From assembly GCF_028769735.1 (NCBI RefSeq), contig NC_088177.1, forward strand, positions 10,480,599 to 10,544,598: a stretch of 64,000 nt of DNA, given 5' to 3'. The translations under genes and the position numbers were made by a program. Origin of the DNA: Zonotrichia leucophrys gambelii. Taxonomy: Eukaryota > Chordata > Aves > Passeriformes > Passerellidae. Under the pieces are notes generated by a model. That model was not told the DNA's origin, searched no databases, and was given only the letters and a program-made list of their open reading frames with translations. Below, piece after piece: positions 1 through 15,000 of this stretch; position 1 is the first letter of the stretch; each line of letters starts with the position of its first letter.

Positions 1-25
1 CCTACCCCTGCTACAACAAGGATAT
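1..25 (+). CDS. ABCA12: ABCA12 exon (partial, 3' end only)
   Basis: Frame starts at base 3 and reads YPCYNKD, then AT of a split Met codon before the donor at 26. It matches the segment just before the first transmembrane domain of ABCA12. The exon's acceptor lies upstream of the window. Confidence 0.85.
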
Positions 26-3000
26 GTAAGTTTGGGTGGCTTTTGCCTTCATGTTTTGTGTCAACTCATCTTGTCTGACTGGTTGAGTTCACCACTCCTT
101 AATACCATACTCACATAGCATAAAAATAATTCAATTCTGTTCATTTGGGTTTTTTTCTCAAGAAAATAGCCAAAAGAGGGAAATTTTGACTTGAAGATGG
201 TCTGTTTAGTTTGCCTAATCTTTAGTTTTCAGTGTTTTTTTATACCTGGTGTGGTGGTAACTGTAGATTTTGCAGCAGGTAAAACTCCCTGTTTTACTAT
301 ACATAGTGGGGTTGAGATTTGCCAAAACTTGGTTAAATATGAGTCTTGGCTTGTTCTGCAGGTGTTCACATGCAGACAATGCAGCAGAACTTAGAAAATT
401 TATTTCTGGGGGGGAAAAAAAGGGATGCCTCGGTTTATGAGCTTTACAGTGTCCAAACTGAGTGGAAAACACACAGGGAAGGGATTTCAGGGTCCATCAG
501 GGAGCACTGCAGGATGTTCAGCAGAAGTATTCATAGATGTGAGGATCACTGTGCCCTGACCCTTGGAGCAAAGGGATAGGCTGGACCTAGGAGTTTTTCC
601 TACTGAAAAACCTCCATGCCAACTGCATGAGCCAAAAGATTGTTTGGGAGCTGTAAAATATCATTTTTGAGCCACAGCAGAGCTGTTCATCTCCTGTGTC
701 AGCTGGCACTGAAGAGAGCTGGGCATCTATAACCCCTTCTCAGGACATGTGAGGTACCCAGGAAGCAGGAAGGAAGCATCCAAACCCAATTCTGCAGCAA
801 ATTCCTGGGTTATTGCTGAGAGAGAGTTTTGTGCAGTGATTAACTCCTGGGAAAACCACTTGCCTTTGGGTTTCCCTCTGCCCAGCCCAGCTTCAGAGGG
901 AGATGTTTGCTCAATTATTAAAATACCTCAAGGCTTTGGATTTGCATCCAGCAGAAATCATCACAAAATGTCTGCTTATTGATTATTGCACAGTTATTGC
1001 ACAGTTATCATACTGGAGAGAAGAGGAGGGAGAATATATATATATATATATATAAATTTATGTATTTATATAGTTTTATGTATATTTATATGCATTTTTA
1101 TATATAGTGCCATTATATATTTATATATTGTCTATAATAATATATATTATATATATATTAATATATAATATATGGTATATAATATATATATTTCAGAGGG
1201 ATATATAATATATATATTTCAGAGGGAAATGTTTGCTCAATTATTAAAAGACCTCAAGGCTTTGGATTTGCATCCAGCAGAAGTCATCACAAAATATCTG
1301 CTTATTGATTATTGCACAGTTATTGCACAGTTATCATACTGGAGAGAAGAGGGGGGAGAATATATGTGTATATATATATATATATTTATTTATTTATTTA
1401 TTTATAAATTTATGTATTTATATAGTTTTATGTATATTTATATGCATTTTTATATATAGTGCCATTATATATTTATATATTGCATATAATAATATATATT
1501 ATATATAATAATATATAATATATGGTATATAATATATATTATATATGTTATTTATGTATTATATAGTATATAGTACGTAGTATATTGTATATAGTATATT
1601 ATATAGTGTATATAAATATATATGATATATTTTATAATATTATATAATATTATATATAATATTATAGAATATTATATATAATATTATAGAATATTATATA
1701 TATATATAATTTATATATGTTGTTATTTTTATATATATATATAAACCAGTACATAAGGGGTGTTGGGCCATGCTGAATTCTTAGGAGAGCCTTTCCTGGT
1801 TCTTTATAAATAAGGATTCATTTGCATGGAAGCATTTCCTAAAATGTTGGTTTTAGGAAATTTTCAGCTTTACAGGGAAAAAAAAGTTTGAAAACAAATG
1901 TAATGGTAATTTCTCACTGTTATTGTGCATTAATTCAGGAATAACACTGGTTGTGGGTTTTAAGTCAAGTTTCTAAATTAAGGAGGAAAATGTGAACCCT
2001 GCAGATGAAGGGGATCCCCTTCTATAAAAACTTGCTTTCCTAGTCAAAAGGAGAAATTTATTGTTGGCCATGGTATTTGGGTTTTTTTTTTTTTCTCACA
2101 CAATTGGCACTGGAAGAAGGTTTTAACTAAAATGAGGAGCCAAGAAATGTGCCCTGGGTCTGCCTGTCCTGTGGGGTGGTGGGACAGACCACCTTTGGGA
2201 AAACACCCCCATCCAGACTCCAACACAGGAAATATGGCCTGATCATGAAATTTGGCCATTATATCTGAGAATTATGGGATGTTTCCAAATGGAATGCAGC
2301 TCATCAGAGAGCCAGGAGATGCCACTGCCCGTGGTGCTTCCTGCTCCTGCCAGTGGTGCTGCTGAGCAAGGAAATCCCTCTGCAACATTAAAAAAAAAAA
2401 AAAATATTCTGAGCAGTCAGGAGTTTGATGAATAGAAAGTCCAATGCAATGGCAAAGGAGTCTTTTTTAATAACTATTAATTTTACTCCACATTTTGAAA
2501 TATAAGCATGTCTTTTCCTGTGCCAGAGTATTGTTCTGAAAAATATATTCTTGTACAAAGCCTTAATCCCCAGAACATTTTGTATTCAGCTGAAGCTTGC
2601 TTTTGCCTTTTACAGGTTCTTAACCAGCGTGACCTACTCGCTTCCATTTGCTCTGATGGCTGCCTGGGTGCTGTTTATAGCTGATTTTGTTAAAACACTT
2701 GTTCAGGAGAAAGATCTCAGGCTTTATGAGGTACGGGGAAACTTTCTGGGGCGTGCAGAATTATAAACAGATTTTCCTTATTCGTGGTTGGCGTGTCTGA
2801 TGTGCAATATTAAATGGAGCAAAACAAGCATTAAGGCAAATATTCCAGCTACCTATTGTTTGACCTGCAGTGTGTGAATTCTGACATTATAACCAAGCTC
2901 AAAGCCATGGAAATGCAGGGTGTTTGCCCTTCAAGTGGAGAGAATATTGCTTTGCAGTGCTGAACACAGGAAACATGGGCACCTCACAAAATTACAGGGT

Positions 3001-6000
3001 TTCTGAAGATTTAAAGCTCTCTAAAAATTGACTTTGAGTCATACCTACTGGGGACAAAGACATGAAAAGTGACTTATTTCCTATCCTTGAAGTTATTATA
3101 CTTAATATTTCAGAAGGTGCTACATATTACATCAGCTCCTCTGAAATGAAGTTCTTCATTCAGGCTGCCTGTTGGAAAAGAAATGACATTGAGACATTGG
3201 GAATTTATTAAATTAACTCAGGTTTTCAGTGTGATCACTGTCAACAGAGATGAACAGCAAAGAACTTTTGTCAAACTAAGCCTCAGCAAGCAACAAAAGC
3301 TTTGGGCAGATTTGTTTTTTATCCAACACCATGGAAACAAATACTGATTCACCAAAAGCACTTCCAAGAAAGGACACTCTGACCTGTGATGAGATGGGAA
3401 ATGAATGAACCCCAGGGTGTGCTCCCTGGCAGCTCCCTACTCTAATTTAGACAACCATTTTCACTGTCTCCAAGGACCAGGGCATCACTAATCTTTTTAG
3501 CTGTGTTATAATCCACAAGAAAACACCAGCACATGTAGTTTCTTCTGGGTTTATCAATACAAAATTGCAGTTTTATGCAAGTTGCAAATTTGCAAGTTTC
3601 TTCTGGGTTTATCAATACAAATTTGCAGTTTTATGCAAGGGGAATTAATTATCAGCTAATATAAATTAATATGTCTTCCTTCTGACCATAGTAATTTAGC
3701 TGTTATTTTTTTGTCTTGGGGTTGTGTGAGAAAGGTCTGGTTTCAAAGACATTTGAGAGCTTTTAGGCTTAAGCCACTGGATCTATTATTATTTAAAAAA
3801 ACAACCAAAAGGCTTTAGAAAACTTAGAAATCTAAGGCAGAAGCTGCTTTGGAGCCTGTGGGCTGTGACATTTGATCCTTGCAGGTCCTCTCTGGGTTGT
3901 TCTTTTCCAACAGACTGCTCTGCAAACTGTGGGCATTCCTGAAATGGGAGTGCAGGGTTTGTCCCTGGATAGAATGAGCGTGGTCTGGTTGCAGGCCCTG
4001 TCCAGAAGCTGGAAACAGAAATAATTCTTCATTTCTCTGAAATGTCACTTGTGATTGATTTTTTTTGCCTTCCTCTGTGCAGTACATGAAGATGATGGGG
4101 GTCAATGCCAGCAGCCATTTCATCGCCTGGTTCATCGAGTGCGCCATCTTCCTCCTGATTACCGTCACCTTCCTCATTGTTGTTCTGAAAGTAGGTGACA
4201 TCCTTCCCAAAACAGACACAGCCCTGCTGTTCCTGTACCTGATGGACTACAGCCTGTCCATCATAGCCATGAGCTACTTCATCAGTGTTTTCTTCAACAA
4301 CACCAACATCGCTGCCTTGGTGGGCAGCCTGGTCTACATCCTCACCTTCTTCCCCTTCATCGTGCTGCTCGTCATTGAGAACCACCTGAGCTTCTCTGTC
4401 AAGAGCCTCCTGGTGAGTTCTGCTTCTCCTTATGACCAGGCAGTGTGTGGAGGCAGGGAGCTCAGTACATTCCAGCTTTTATTGTACCTCGTGCCTTTCT
4501 GAATTCCATCAGCGGGTGGTGACAGGCACGCTAGGAGAGTTGGCCATAGACCTTTTGAAAGACACCTGGAATTAGCTGTGTCCCCTGACTGAAGGCACTT
4601 CTTGTGGAATTTTAGTGAATTCCCACCTGCCAGCTGAATCACAGTAGTTTGAGCTATGTGTTTTCATTGCAAAAGAAAATGAGCTGCTTTCACCCACTCT
4701 GAAAAACCAGGCTGTCTCAGTGAGGGGTTTGGGTTTGCTCATTGCTGCCTCAAATCATCCCTGGATTCCTGTGTCTCAAATCCCTACACATGGGAGTAGA
4801 TGTAAAGCCTTGTTTCTTACCAAGGGGCAGAGTAGGTAGGTGTTAGGTTCCAGAAGCCAGACTTGTCGCCAAAATCAGGAAATGACATCCATTAATGCAA
4901 GTGGTAAAAGAATTAACCACATGGCTCCATGAGGTAATTCTCAAGCACTGCTGTATTCCAAAAGCCTAAAACAAAGCCCTGTATGAGGGAGGAAGCTGTG
5001 TCCAGGGTGTGGATGCAAAAGAAAGTCAAGCCCTAAGGAGACATTTCAGCCTGTCACCAGGTAGCACTTCCCATCACAGGCCTGCTCCAGTGCTCCTTGT
5101 GACTGCTGGGGAAAAAACAAACCCAGCACTCATTTTTCTGGCTATTGGAATAACCCAGTGAGGTACCTGATTGCTTGACTGACCTGACTTCTCTTAGAGA
5201 CTAATTCAAATGTTTCTTGTTTTCAATTTTGTTTATTCCCCAGAGCCTGTTGTCTCCAACTGCCTTCAGTTATGCAAGTCAATACATTGCTCGCTATGAG
5301 GCACAGGGCATAGGTGAGTTTGTGGCTGACAGAGCCAGGCTTTGAGCTCTCCTGGGGGTGGTATTTCACTGGCTGAGAGGAGTTCTGATTGTATTTCTCA
5401 ATTCCTCCCTGCAGGACTGCAGTGGGACAACATGTACAAGTCCCCAATGATTGGAGACAACACTTCCTTTGGCTGGATGTGCTGGCTCATTCTGATAGAC
5501 TCCTTCATTTACTTCATCCTGGGCTGGTACATAAGGAATGTTTTCCCAGGTAAGGGTGCAGAGCATTGAGGGTGGTGCTGTAGCACCTCTTTTGGGGAAC
5601 AGTGAACACAGAGCTGGCTGAGGCAGTGAGACAGGGCACACACTCTGTCCCAGACCAAAGGGAGCACAACATTGTGGATGTCTGAGCCTGTTAATGGCAC
5701 TGAGAGAGAGCACAGCTAGGGAAATTAGGGTTTCTCAGCCTGACAATTGGCTAGGTGGGTCTCCTGAAGAAGCTGAAGCCAAGGACACAGGAGGGTGTCA
5801 CTGCAGTCTGGTGGGTGAGAGTGGAGCATGTTAGACTGCATTTGTCAGCTGAGTGATTTTGAGCTGTGTTACTTACATCATTTGGTTTCAAAAAGTAATT
5901 CCTGCCTTGGGCAAGAGCCAGTACATTTGTCTTTTGCTTTTCTTCCCCACCTAATGAAGCAGTCCACTGGCATACGGAAATCTACCCAGTGGAAAATGTA

Positions 6001-9000
6001 AAGTTCTCCTGCCCTCCAGCTATGGAGTTACTCAGAATAACAAATTAGTGAGTGCTTCCTATTGTGCCAATCAGAAAAATTCTCTACAAAGTCCTGGTGG
6101 TGCATGAACAAATCAAGAAATCTCTGTGAAGTTAATTTTTGCTGTTTGGAGTGCACCCCACCAGTGGCACTTGCTGAGGAACAGATAGCTGAATGAGACT
6201 CCTGTTCCTGCAGGTAGATATGGCATGGCTGCTCCCTGGTACTTCCCACTGCTTCCATCTTACTGGATTGAGTACAACAGCTACCTGCCCTTCTGGAATG
6301 AGAAACAGAGATGCCTGCTCTTCTCCAAGCTGATGTTGAGGAAAGAAGTCACCCTCCCCAACAAGATATGTATGTGGATGCTGCAAGGGGTAGCAATAAT
6401 AACTTGTATTTTGGGTAAACAAAGCCAAATTTGTGAAGGGGCACCATACTCAGAAAACGGCATTGATTGTTATTTTGAAGTACAGGAAGAATTGAAAGCT
6501 GGTACTCACATCAGTGGAGATCTGGCCCTTAAATTATATTTGCTCTTCCTATTTGTTGTGGAGAGTCAGTACTGATTTTCACACTCTTATTTGTGTGTGT
6601 TGTAGTTGGGCAGTTACCTTCCATGCCTGTCTGTCTGTGTAGAAATACACTTTTGTCTGGGCAAGCAAATACAGGTTTCCATTTGGCAAAGGGCATGTGT
6701 TCTTCTTTGCTTATCTCTTTAAATATTTAGCCTGTAAAATATTGAGATCACACATAAAATGTTGCTGGTTCCACCTAACTGAAAATAACTCTGTATTTTT
6801 GCCTCATGTCCTCTAACTTTCTGTGCTTGTTTAGTATAAATCAAGTTAGGTGCTCTGAAAAACCTAAATATGAGATCTTTCCAGAAGTGATTAATGCCTG
6901 TTGTCAGGAGTTATTAGAAGCTTCAGAAGTAGAAAGGAAAAATCCCAGAGAGTTCAAAATGATACACATCTGGTGGCATGTTCTCAGTGTTCCTGGCTGA
7001 AAGACACCTGCTTTTCTGTATTTTGGTTTGCTCTGAGATGAGAAAAGTAGCACAAGCACTGCAGTAGCTGTCCCTGACCCTTCTCTTTGGTGTCCAAGGT
7101 GCCCCCCACCCTCACGTGGAACCAGAGCCCACCGACCTGCCCTTGGGAGTCTCCCTCCATGGCATAACAAAGGTTTATGGATCCAAAGCTGCCGTGGACA
7201 ACCTCAGCCTCAACTTCTATGAAGGGAATATCACTTCCCTGCTGGGACACAATGGAGCTGGGAAAACTACAACCATGTGTGTATCCTTTAAAGCAGCTCT
7301 TTTTTAGCCTGTGGGGTGTGGTTGGGTCAGCAAGAGGGCAAGTGCAGCAGTGGGAGACTGAGGAAGGTGCTTCACTAGGCCAAATCCCTCCTGTAGCTTC
7401 ACCTTGCTCATGGATGACCTCAGGAGTTCCTTCATCTGTCAGAATTCTTTAGGTTCTAAAAGGTCCTTTCCTGCTTAGGAACATGCTTTTTAATCTGCTG
7501 AGATAGCTGGGATACACAGCACAGCAGCTGTTCAGGGGTTTTGTTCCATGGCCTGGGGTTAGGTTGTTCTGGAACCCGTGGGGAGCTCATGCACACACCA
7601 AAGCTGAAGTGATGCCAGCAAGAAAACTTAATAAAGATACACTTCAGCTGTACAGAGCCATGTGTTGGCTGGGCTGGAATGGCAGGGGATTAATGCATTG
7701 GCCTTTCAGCCTTGCTGTTTATAAATTATTATTTGACTTGTTAGATAACAGCACTAAAACAGACCTGTAGAACTTGATTTCTCCACTGATATATATGTGC
7801 ATATCTCTGAAAGGAACATTAAGCTGATAAATAGAAGCCTCAGAAGAGCCAAAATCAGTAAGACAGATGTGTGCTTCACCTCAGCTTATTATCAATTCAC
7901 CTCATATTCTGTTTGCAAAGTGTAGCAAAGGTGATATGCAGAAAAGTATAAAACCTTCCTGAAACTTACCAGAGGCTTCAAATCCTGAATAAGGTCACAA
8001 ATTACTGCTTTTAAATGATGGTTTAAAGTCCCAGGAGAGAAGAAAAACTCTGTGAAGGTGAAGGGTGGTCTGAGATGCATCTTCTCCCTTTAGTCCCTGC
8101 AGGACAGCACCAAAAATGAGCTGTAATGTGCAAGTAGTTATTCTGAGCAGAGGCAGTTTGACTCAGCTCCTGCATGGTGGGTGATTATTTGCTTGAAGTA
8201 GATGAAAGTGCTGCCCACTGTGAGGTGTCTCATGGAGAAGTCCTCTCCCATTTCTCATGAATAATGGCAGTGAAATCAGGTCTGCATGCTCTGCTGGGAT
8301 TAGGCAGATGAAGAGGAGGTTTTCAGTCCCAGCTGTGGTTACAATATGAGGCCCTGTGGGCACTCCAGGAAATCCTCAGAGAACAAGGAGTCACTGCATT
8401 CTGGGAATTCCCAGTAACTGAACTGGAAGTGAGGGCATTCCTGAGTGTGAGGGATATGGGTCTGAGCTAGGGAGAGGGAGGCTGCAGCAGGTAAAAGCAG
8501 AGGGGAGGAGTATCCAGCGTGAGCTTGGAGCTTGGCCCTGCAATCCCTCAGAGGGGAGCAAGGATGTTAATTTGCCTCTGCTCTGCCAGAGCCTGGCACA
8601 CAGTGGGCAGTGGTGTCTGGCTGGAAGGAGTGGGAGGGGACACAAAAAAACCTTGGAAGTGGTGACAGCTACAAAGCCGCATGAAAAAAATTACCCATGG
8701 CTTCCTCCTTTTTCTAACTTCCCCTTTCTATTTCTTTTTCCCTCAGATCTATTTTGACTGGGTTGTTCCCTACATCATCTGGCACAATCTTTGTGTATGG
8801 CAAAGACATCAGGACTGACCAGGAGGTGATCAGGAAGAACATGGGGGTGTGCATGCAGCACAACGTGCTCTTCAACTACCTCACCACCAAGGAGCACCTG
8901 CTGCTCTATGGCTACATCAAAGTCCCTCACTGCAGCAAACAAGAGCTCTACCAAGAAGTGAAGAGGTAGAAAAGTAGCAGGAATGGGGGGGAGGAGGGAG

Positions 9001-12000
9001 AGAGGGCTGTCAAAATAGTTGTGTGGTGGTGCCAGTGGCCCTGCAAAGCTCAAAATCCTGGATTGGAGGTCTTGTTGCAGCACCAGCTTAGGGTTCAAAT
9101 GGTGCCTCGCTCTGACTAGAGGAATATATTGATACCTGTGCTGTAAGAAAACAATATCTCTTCTCCAGGGGGTTTACAGGCTGCTGTGGCAATTATTTGG
9201 AGATGAATTTATAGGCCTAAGGGGCTACTCCTTGCTGCTTTACAGTTTGCCCTGGGAAGAGATTTAATCAACCAGTCAGAAAGATGATGTTGGCTTTATT
9301 GGTTCTGCAGAGAAATGAAGCAGCCAGAACATCCCAGGGAGTTTGGATCTTGGTGTCTCAGTTGATGGGGTTGAGCCTTTAACCTTGACTTGTCAGATGA
9401 AAACTTTGAAAACATCCTCAAAAATGTTTTAAATGAAAATCCCAGTGACTGAGCTGCAGGGTGACTCTACACTGTGACCACTCAGCAGAGCAGGATTTCA
9501 TTTCCAGTTACAGTTTTTTCAGGTATTTTCAGATTCCCTGCTTGAAGGACAACTTTTGGGAGTTTTCCCTCTGTTTTACAGGACTTTGAAGGAGACTGGG
9601 CTGTACAGCCATCGGCACAAGCTGGCTGGCACCCTGTCAGGGGGGATGAAGAGGAAGTTATCCATAGCCATTGCTCTGCTGGGAGGATCCCGGGTGGTGA
9701 TCCTGGATGAGCCAACCACGGGCGTGGATCCGTGCTCCCGGAGGAGTATTTGGGAAATCATCTCCAAGAATAAAAAAGGTACTGTGAGGAGAGGAAATGT
9801 TGCCCAGAGACAAAGGTGATGTGTGTCACTTTACAAAGATGCTACCAGTGGATTTGAATTGTGGGTTTTGGAGGCCAGAGAGAAACAAATTTGGAAGACT
9901 GGGATTTTGCAGTTCTGGAGGGTCCATCCTGGTTGGTTTCTGTAAATTCAGTGTCATTTAAAAAATAACTTCACCATAGAATACAACTTACAATACTGTA
10001 AAATTTGTCTCTCTTGTTGTCTTTCATCCAATTTCATTAATAATTGCCCAAAAATGTAGTTGATTTTCACCTGATACTCTGTGTTCCCTCATCCAATGAG
10101 GCTTTCAGCTGTCTCACTGTTGAGATAAGGACAGATCTGACCAGAATGTGATAAAACAAAATTGTTATAAACATTCATTGTGTTCATTTAACAATGTGGA
10201 CTTTCCATGGGCTGATCCAGAGCAAGGGGAAGCTCTGGAACCTCTACAATTTATATTGATGATATCATTGTGTAGGGAAATACAGAAATTTTTGAGGAAG
10301 AAAAGAAAATAACCCAAATCCTTCTAAAATCCAGTTTTGCCATAAAACCAGGTGTCCATTCTGTGGTGACTGTGTTTTCCAGGCAGAACCATCATTCTCT
10401 CCACACATCACCTGGATGAAGCAGAAGTGCTGAGCGACCGGATCGCCTTCCTAGAGCATGGAGGGCTCAAGTGCTGTGGCTCACCTTTCTACCTGAAGGA
10501 AACCTTTGGGGATGGCTACCACCTGACCCTCACCAAAAAGAAGGTTTGTGTCTGAGCTGGTCCCTGAGCTCCTGGCAGCTCTGTCTCCAAGGGAGTCATC
10601 AGGGCTGGTGGAGGGATGTATGGAGAGGAGCTGAGTGATCTCCATGGCCTTGTGAAAGCAGCAATGTCAGGGCTCTGCTTTGGTGAAAAAGAACAGGGTT
10701 TCCTTGAAGGTTAAAAGCAAGGGTGCAGAATGTGAGGAATAAAGCAGATGGAAAGAGCCCATCCATAGTGTTTGGCTTGGGCAAAGTGTTCTACTTGCAA
10801 GGAGTGGGGAACTCTACTCTTGCTAGCATTTATTGCAGTGCTGTTGGTAGCCCCAGCACCATGAGAGACCAGCCCCTCTTCCAGACTGCTGGCACTGGAG
10901 ACAGAGAAAGTAAAAACAGACCCATAAGCAAGCCCTGTTTCCCATGGGAAAAAGAGTGAGTTTGGGCTGGCAGCCACGTTAAGGTCTCTGCTGGCCAGGC
11001 TTTTTCTCTTTTGTACTACAAACTTCTAGCACTGCAAAGTAGTTGATTCAGCCCAACCTGCTGAGGTTATGGATGGACCAAGATGGGAGACCGTCACACA
11101 TCCCTTTTTCAAGGGCCAGAAATAATCCACTTTCACCTGCTTTTGATATTTATCCTGTTGGACAGCTGGACTGAGATCACTTACCAATTATGGTCTGAGA
11201 CAGGATTTGGGCTACATCCTGCAGGAGAAAGGTTGACCTTGCAGCCTTTCAGTGACCAGAGTGTTTTCCTCTTTTTTCAGAACATGATAGAGGAATGTGA
11301 CACCACAGCAGTGACCTCCTTGATCCAGTCCTATCTCCCAGAGGCTTATCTCAAGGAGGACATTGGTGGAGAGCTGGTTTATGTGCTTCCCCCCTTCAAA
11401 TCCACGGTGTCAGGAGCCTACCAGGCCCTCCTCAGAGCCCTGGACACCAGCTTGAATGATCTCCACCTGGGTTGCTACGGGATTTCCAACACAACTGTGG
11501 AAGAGGTATGAGCTCAGGAGCTGCTGACTTTGCTGGAATATCATGGAGATTAATTTCCCAGCACTGTGTGGCTCTGCTCTCTGGGCACGTTAGGAATTCC
11601 ATGAGGGATTCAGGCAGGGAGGAAGGGGTTACACTGAGCTACACATGAGTGTGTGGATGCATCTATAAATCTATATATATACTAATGCATTGTCTCACCT
11701 GGCTGTGACAGCCTTTTGATGTTTTACCCAGAAAATGAGGCTCTGGAGTTTGACTGAGGAGAAATTAACACAGGCACCTTTCTGCCCGTGGGAAATCTCT
11801 GGTCAAATAAACACATTTAATTGCATCAGAAATAAAAAGTAAATGATCAGCAGTGATGACCCGTGTCTTGCAGAGGGGAGCGAGAGAGATTGTTACCTTC
11901 CTGCTCAGAATTTCTTAGTTTCTTTTGAGATGTTTTCCTAAAGCAGCAAGAATCAGGTGTACATCGTGTCCCATGTGCCATGACTGCACACTCCCAGCAT

Positions 12001-15000
12001 GGAGGCAGTGGGATTGCCAGGAGCTAGAGGGTGAATATCCCAGGGAAACAGGTTTGACTTTCCACTGCTGCAGCAGAACAGGGACAGGAGATGACAAGGA
12101 GTTGGGCAACAATTTTATATGGAAAAAAAAAAGTTAATTTCTCTCACTGAGCACAAAGGGAATAGAAAGAGGATTATTGTACATAACTGCTGCACCAACT
12201 ACAGCTACAAAGCAGGAGAGTGGATTCTGGTAATTGTTTTGGTAAATGGAGTCATTTGGACAAACTTTCCTTCATATTTTCTTGCTCCATAGGTGTTCCT
12301 GAATCTGACAAAAGAGCTGGTGAAGGACCAGCAAGAAGAGGCTGTGCTGCCCCATCAGCTGCCTGGAGTCAGTGGTCACACCGGTGGTGACGAAATGTCT
12401 GTGAGCACAGACACCTTCACAGAAAGAGATGGTACTCAGTCACCTAAGGGTTTATTCCAGATTTACTGCACATGCAAACACTGACAGATGGACTGATTTG
12501 AGCTCCCTGTCTCCTTTCTTTGTTGAAAGCCACATTTCACCCAGCCAGGAATCACAAAACTTATAAATCACTGGAAGTACAGCACTCATCAGTCCTTTAG
12601 ATCCCCTGCTTTGGAATAGTCTGAATCAAGGATAAATTACTAAAGGGCTTTTGTTTGCATCTGCCTTCCTTTACATTGATCCAGGTTTTAATCTAATCAA
12701 TACAGCATGTGGGTGAAAGAGTAAATGTGTACCTCTGAAAGTAATTGCTGTAATAGATGTAGAGGATTATTTCTCCATAACTAGTAGAATTGGAAAGAAA
12801 CTTAGTGGAAATCCTTTAGTCTGTTGGAAAAGCAGCACAGCTCTGAGCTGAGTCCTCCTTGCTGCTTTTTGCTGTGCCCCAGACATTGCAGTTTAGCAAA
12901 GGGGCCTAAGGGAGCAGACAGTGGGGTAAATTCAGAAGAGAACCAAGCTACAGCACTGCCCCTGGGGGTCTGAGACCTCCTAAAGGTGACCCAACCCAAA
13001 AATGAGACATACCTGGCTGCAAGGCTTTCTTGGACTAGAAACACTGTTTTGTACTTATAAATATACCATTTATAGTCAGGAAGGCATCCAAGGGACAACA
13101 CAGAGGTATTTTTGTCCTTCTCAGAGCTGACCTGCACTGTAAATGTTACTGTAAACAGTCACTCATGTAGAAAAGTGTTTTGTTTCACCCTTAAAAAAGG
13201 CTGAAAAGTATTTGCTTCATGGTGTATTATACAGGTTAATATTTCATAGAGAAGAATAGCTGGCGCAGGATTTGGCTCTGTTTTTAGTATACCACAAAAC
13301 CTGTCTATGCAAGAGGCCCAGTGGCTTTTCTTGTTTTCTTATTTCAGGTCTAATTCTATTACTTATTTTTCTGAGGATCTGCTTTTTAAATTATGAAAAA
13401 TTTCAGCTTGCAAATCTAAAAGAAAAATATGTTTTGCCTGAAAGTTGAAGTGAGTGGGTTGGATGTATATAACTTATTTCATCTGGAAGCCTGTGTTCCT
13501 CTTGCAAGGTCTCACACTGAAGGTCACTACATGTACACATTTAAAATTTAACAAAACACTGGTGTTACATGAGCTTATGACTGGAGCCCTGTCCCACACC
13601 TGATCTTGTGTTTGCTCCACCTTGATAGTTTGGATTTGCTGTCTGTAAAAGTGTACAGGAAGTGAAACACCCTCCCAGAGTGCTCTACCCATCACTTCCT
13701 TGCCTTGTACAAATGCAGAGCCATGACCCAGTGCCATCCTCCAGACCAGCTGCTGATCAGGTCCCATCTCACCATCACCTCCCTGCATTGCACAAATGCA
13801 GAGCCATGACCCAGTGCCATCCTTTGTGCCCAGACCAGCTCCTGATCAGGTCCAATCTCCCCATCACCTCCCTGCCTTGCACAAATGCAGAGCCATGACC
13901 CAGTGCCATCCTTTGTGCCCAGACCAGCTGCTGATCAGGTCCAATCTCCCCATCACCTCCCTGCCTTGCACAAATGCAGAGCCATGACCCAGTGCCATCC
14001 TTTGTGCCCAGACCAGCTGCTGATCAGGTCCAAGAGCCTGCGGGGTTTGCCGCTGCTGCTGAAGAGAACTTCAGCGCTGTTCATCAAGAGGTTCCACCAC
14101 ACCCGGCGGGACGTGCGCGGCTTCATCGCCCAGGTCATCCTCCCCGTGCTCTTTGTGATGGCTGCCATGGGCCTGGGGACACTGAGGACCAAGGAGACCG
14201 AGTACCCTGAGCTGCCTCTGTCCCCCTCCCTGTATGGCACAGCTGACCAGGTGGACTTCTTTGGGTGAGTGCTGCTCCTCAGGACCTTGTGATGCCTTGG
14301 GAAGGCTGACCTGGAACAGAGAGCAAAGAATTAAAGAGTTAAAGGATAAAGTAGAAATTTATTAAAAGGCCTCAATGAATCCACCTTGGGCAGTGCAAGA
14401 ACCCAGCCAGGGCTACACCCAAGATGGACCCAAAATGGTCACCAAATGGGCAACTGGTCACAGAGTCTCTCACTTTTATCAGTTCTGCTCCATTTGCATA
14501 TTGGAGTTAATTGTCCAATTATAGATTTAGCCCATGCAGTCCCATCCTCCTTGTTTTTCTTCTTCAGTCCATGTTGTTTGTGCTCTTGGGCCTGAGATTT
14601 GGATCATTTGTCCTTGGTCCCCAGCTAGAGAAGGAATTGTTTTGTCTCCCTACTCTCTGAAGAGAGCTCACCATCCCTTTATATAAAGCTCAGAACTACA
14701 CACTTAAAGCACACTTAAGCACACTTAAAGAGTATATCTGAAAAATATAAAAGCTAAAACCAGAGACATCAGTTCAGAATGAGCTCTTCAGGGTTATTTC
14801 TGAGCACAGCCAGTGTCCTACACATAGGACATGTGGTTATGTTGTGCAGACAACACAGAGAAACCCTGTTCCCAAGGGATCTCTGAGGACATGGCTTGGC
14901 TCAGACCAGAAAGCTTCAGAAAAACAACTTCTCAATTGGATTTAACTATGAAATGTCTGAGAAATGTTCTTGGTGTTTCCCACTGGAGTGTTTCAGCCCC

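Noticed and set aside
986..1508. Plus-strand frames rich in Ile/Tyr
   Set aside because: Translation of AT microsatellite DNA.
13662..14268. Plus-strand frames beginning MQSHDPVPS and running into the ABCA12 exon
   Set aside because: They read through the 89-bp intronic minisatellite; the real exon begins at the acceptor at 14012.
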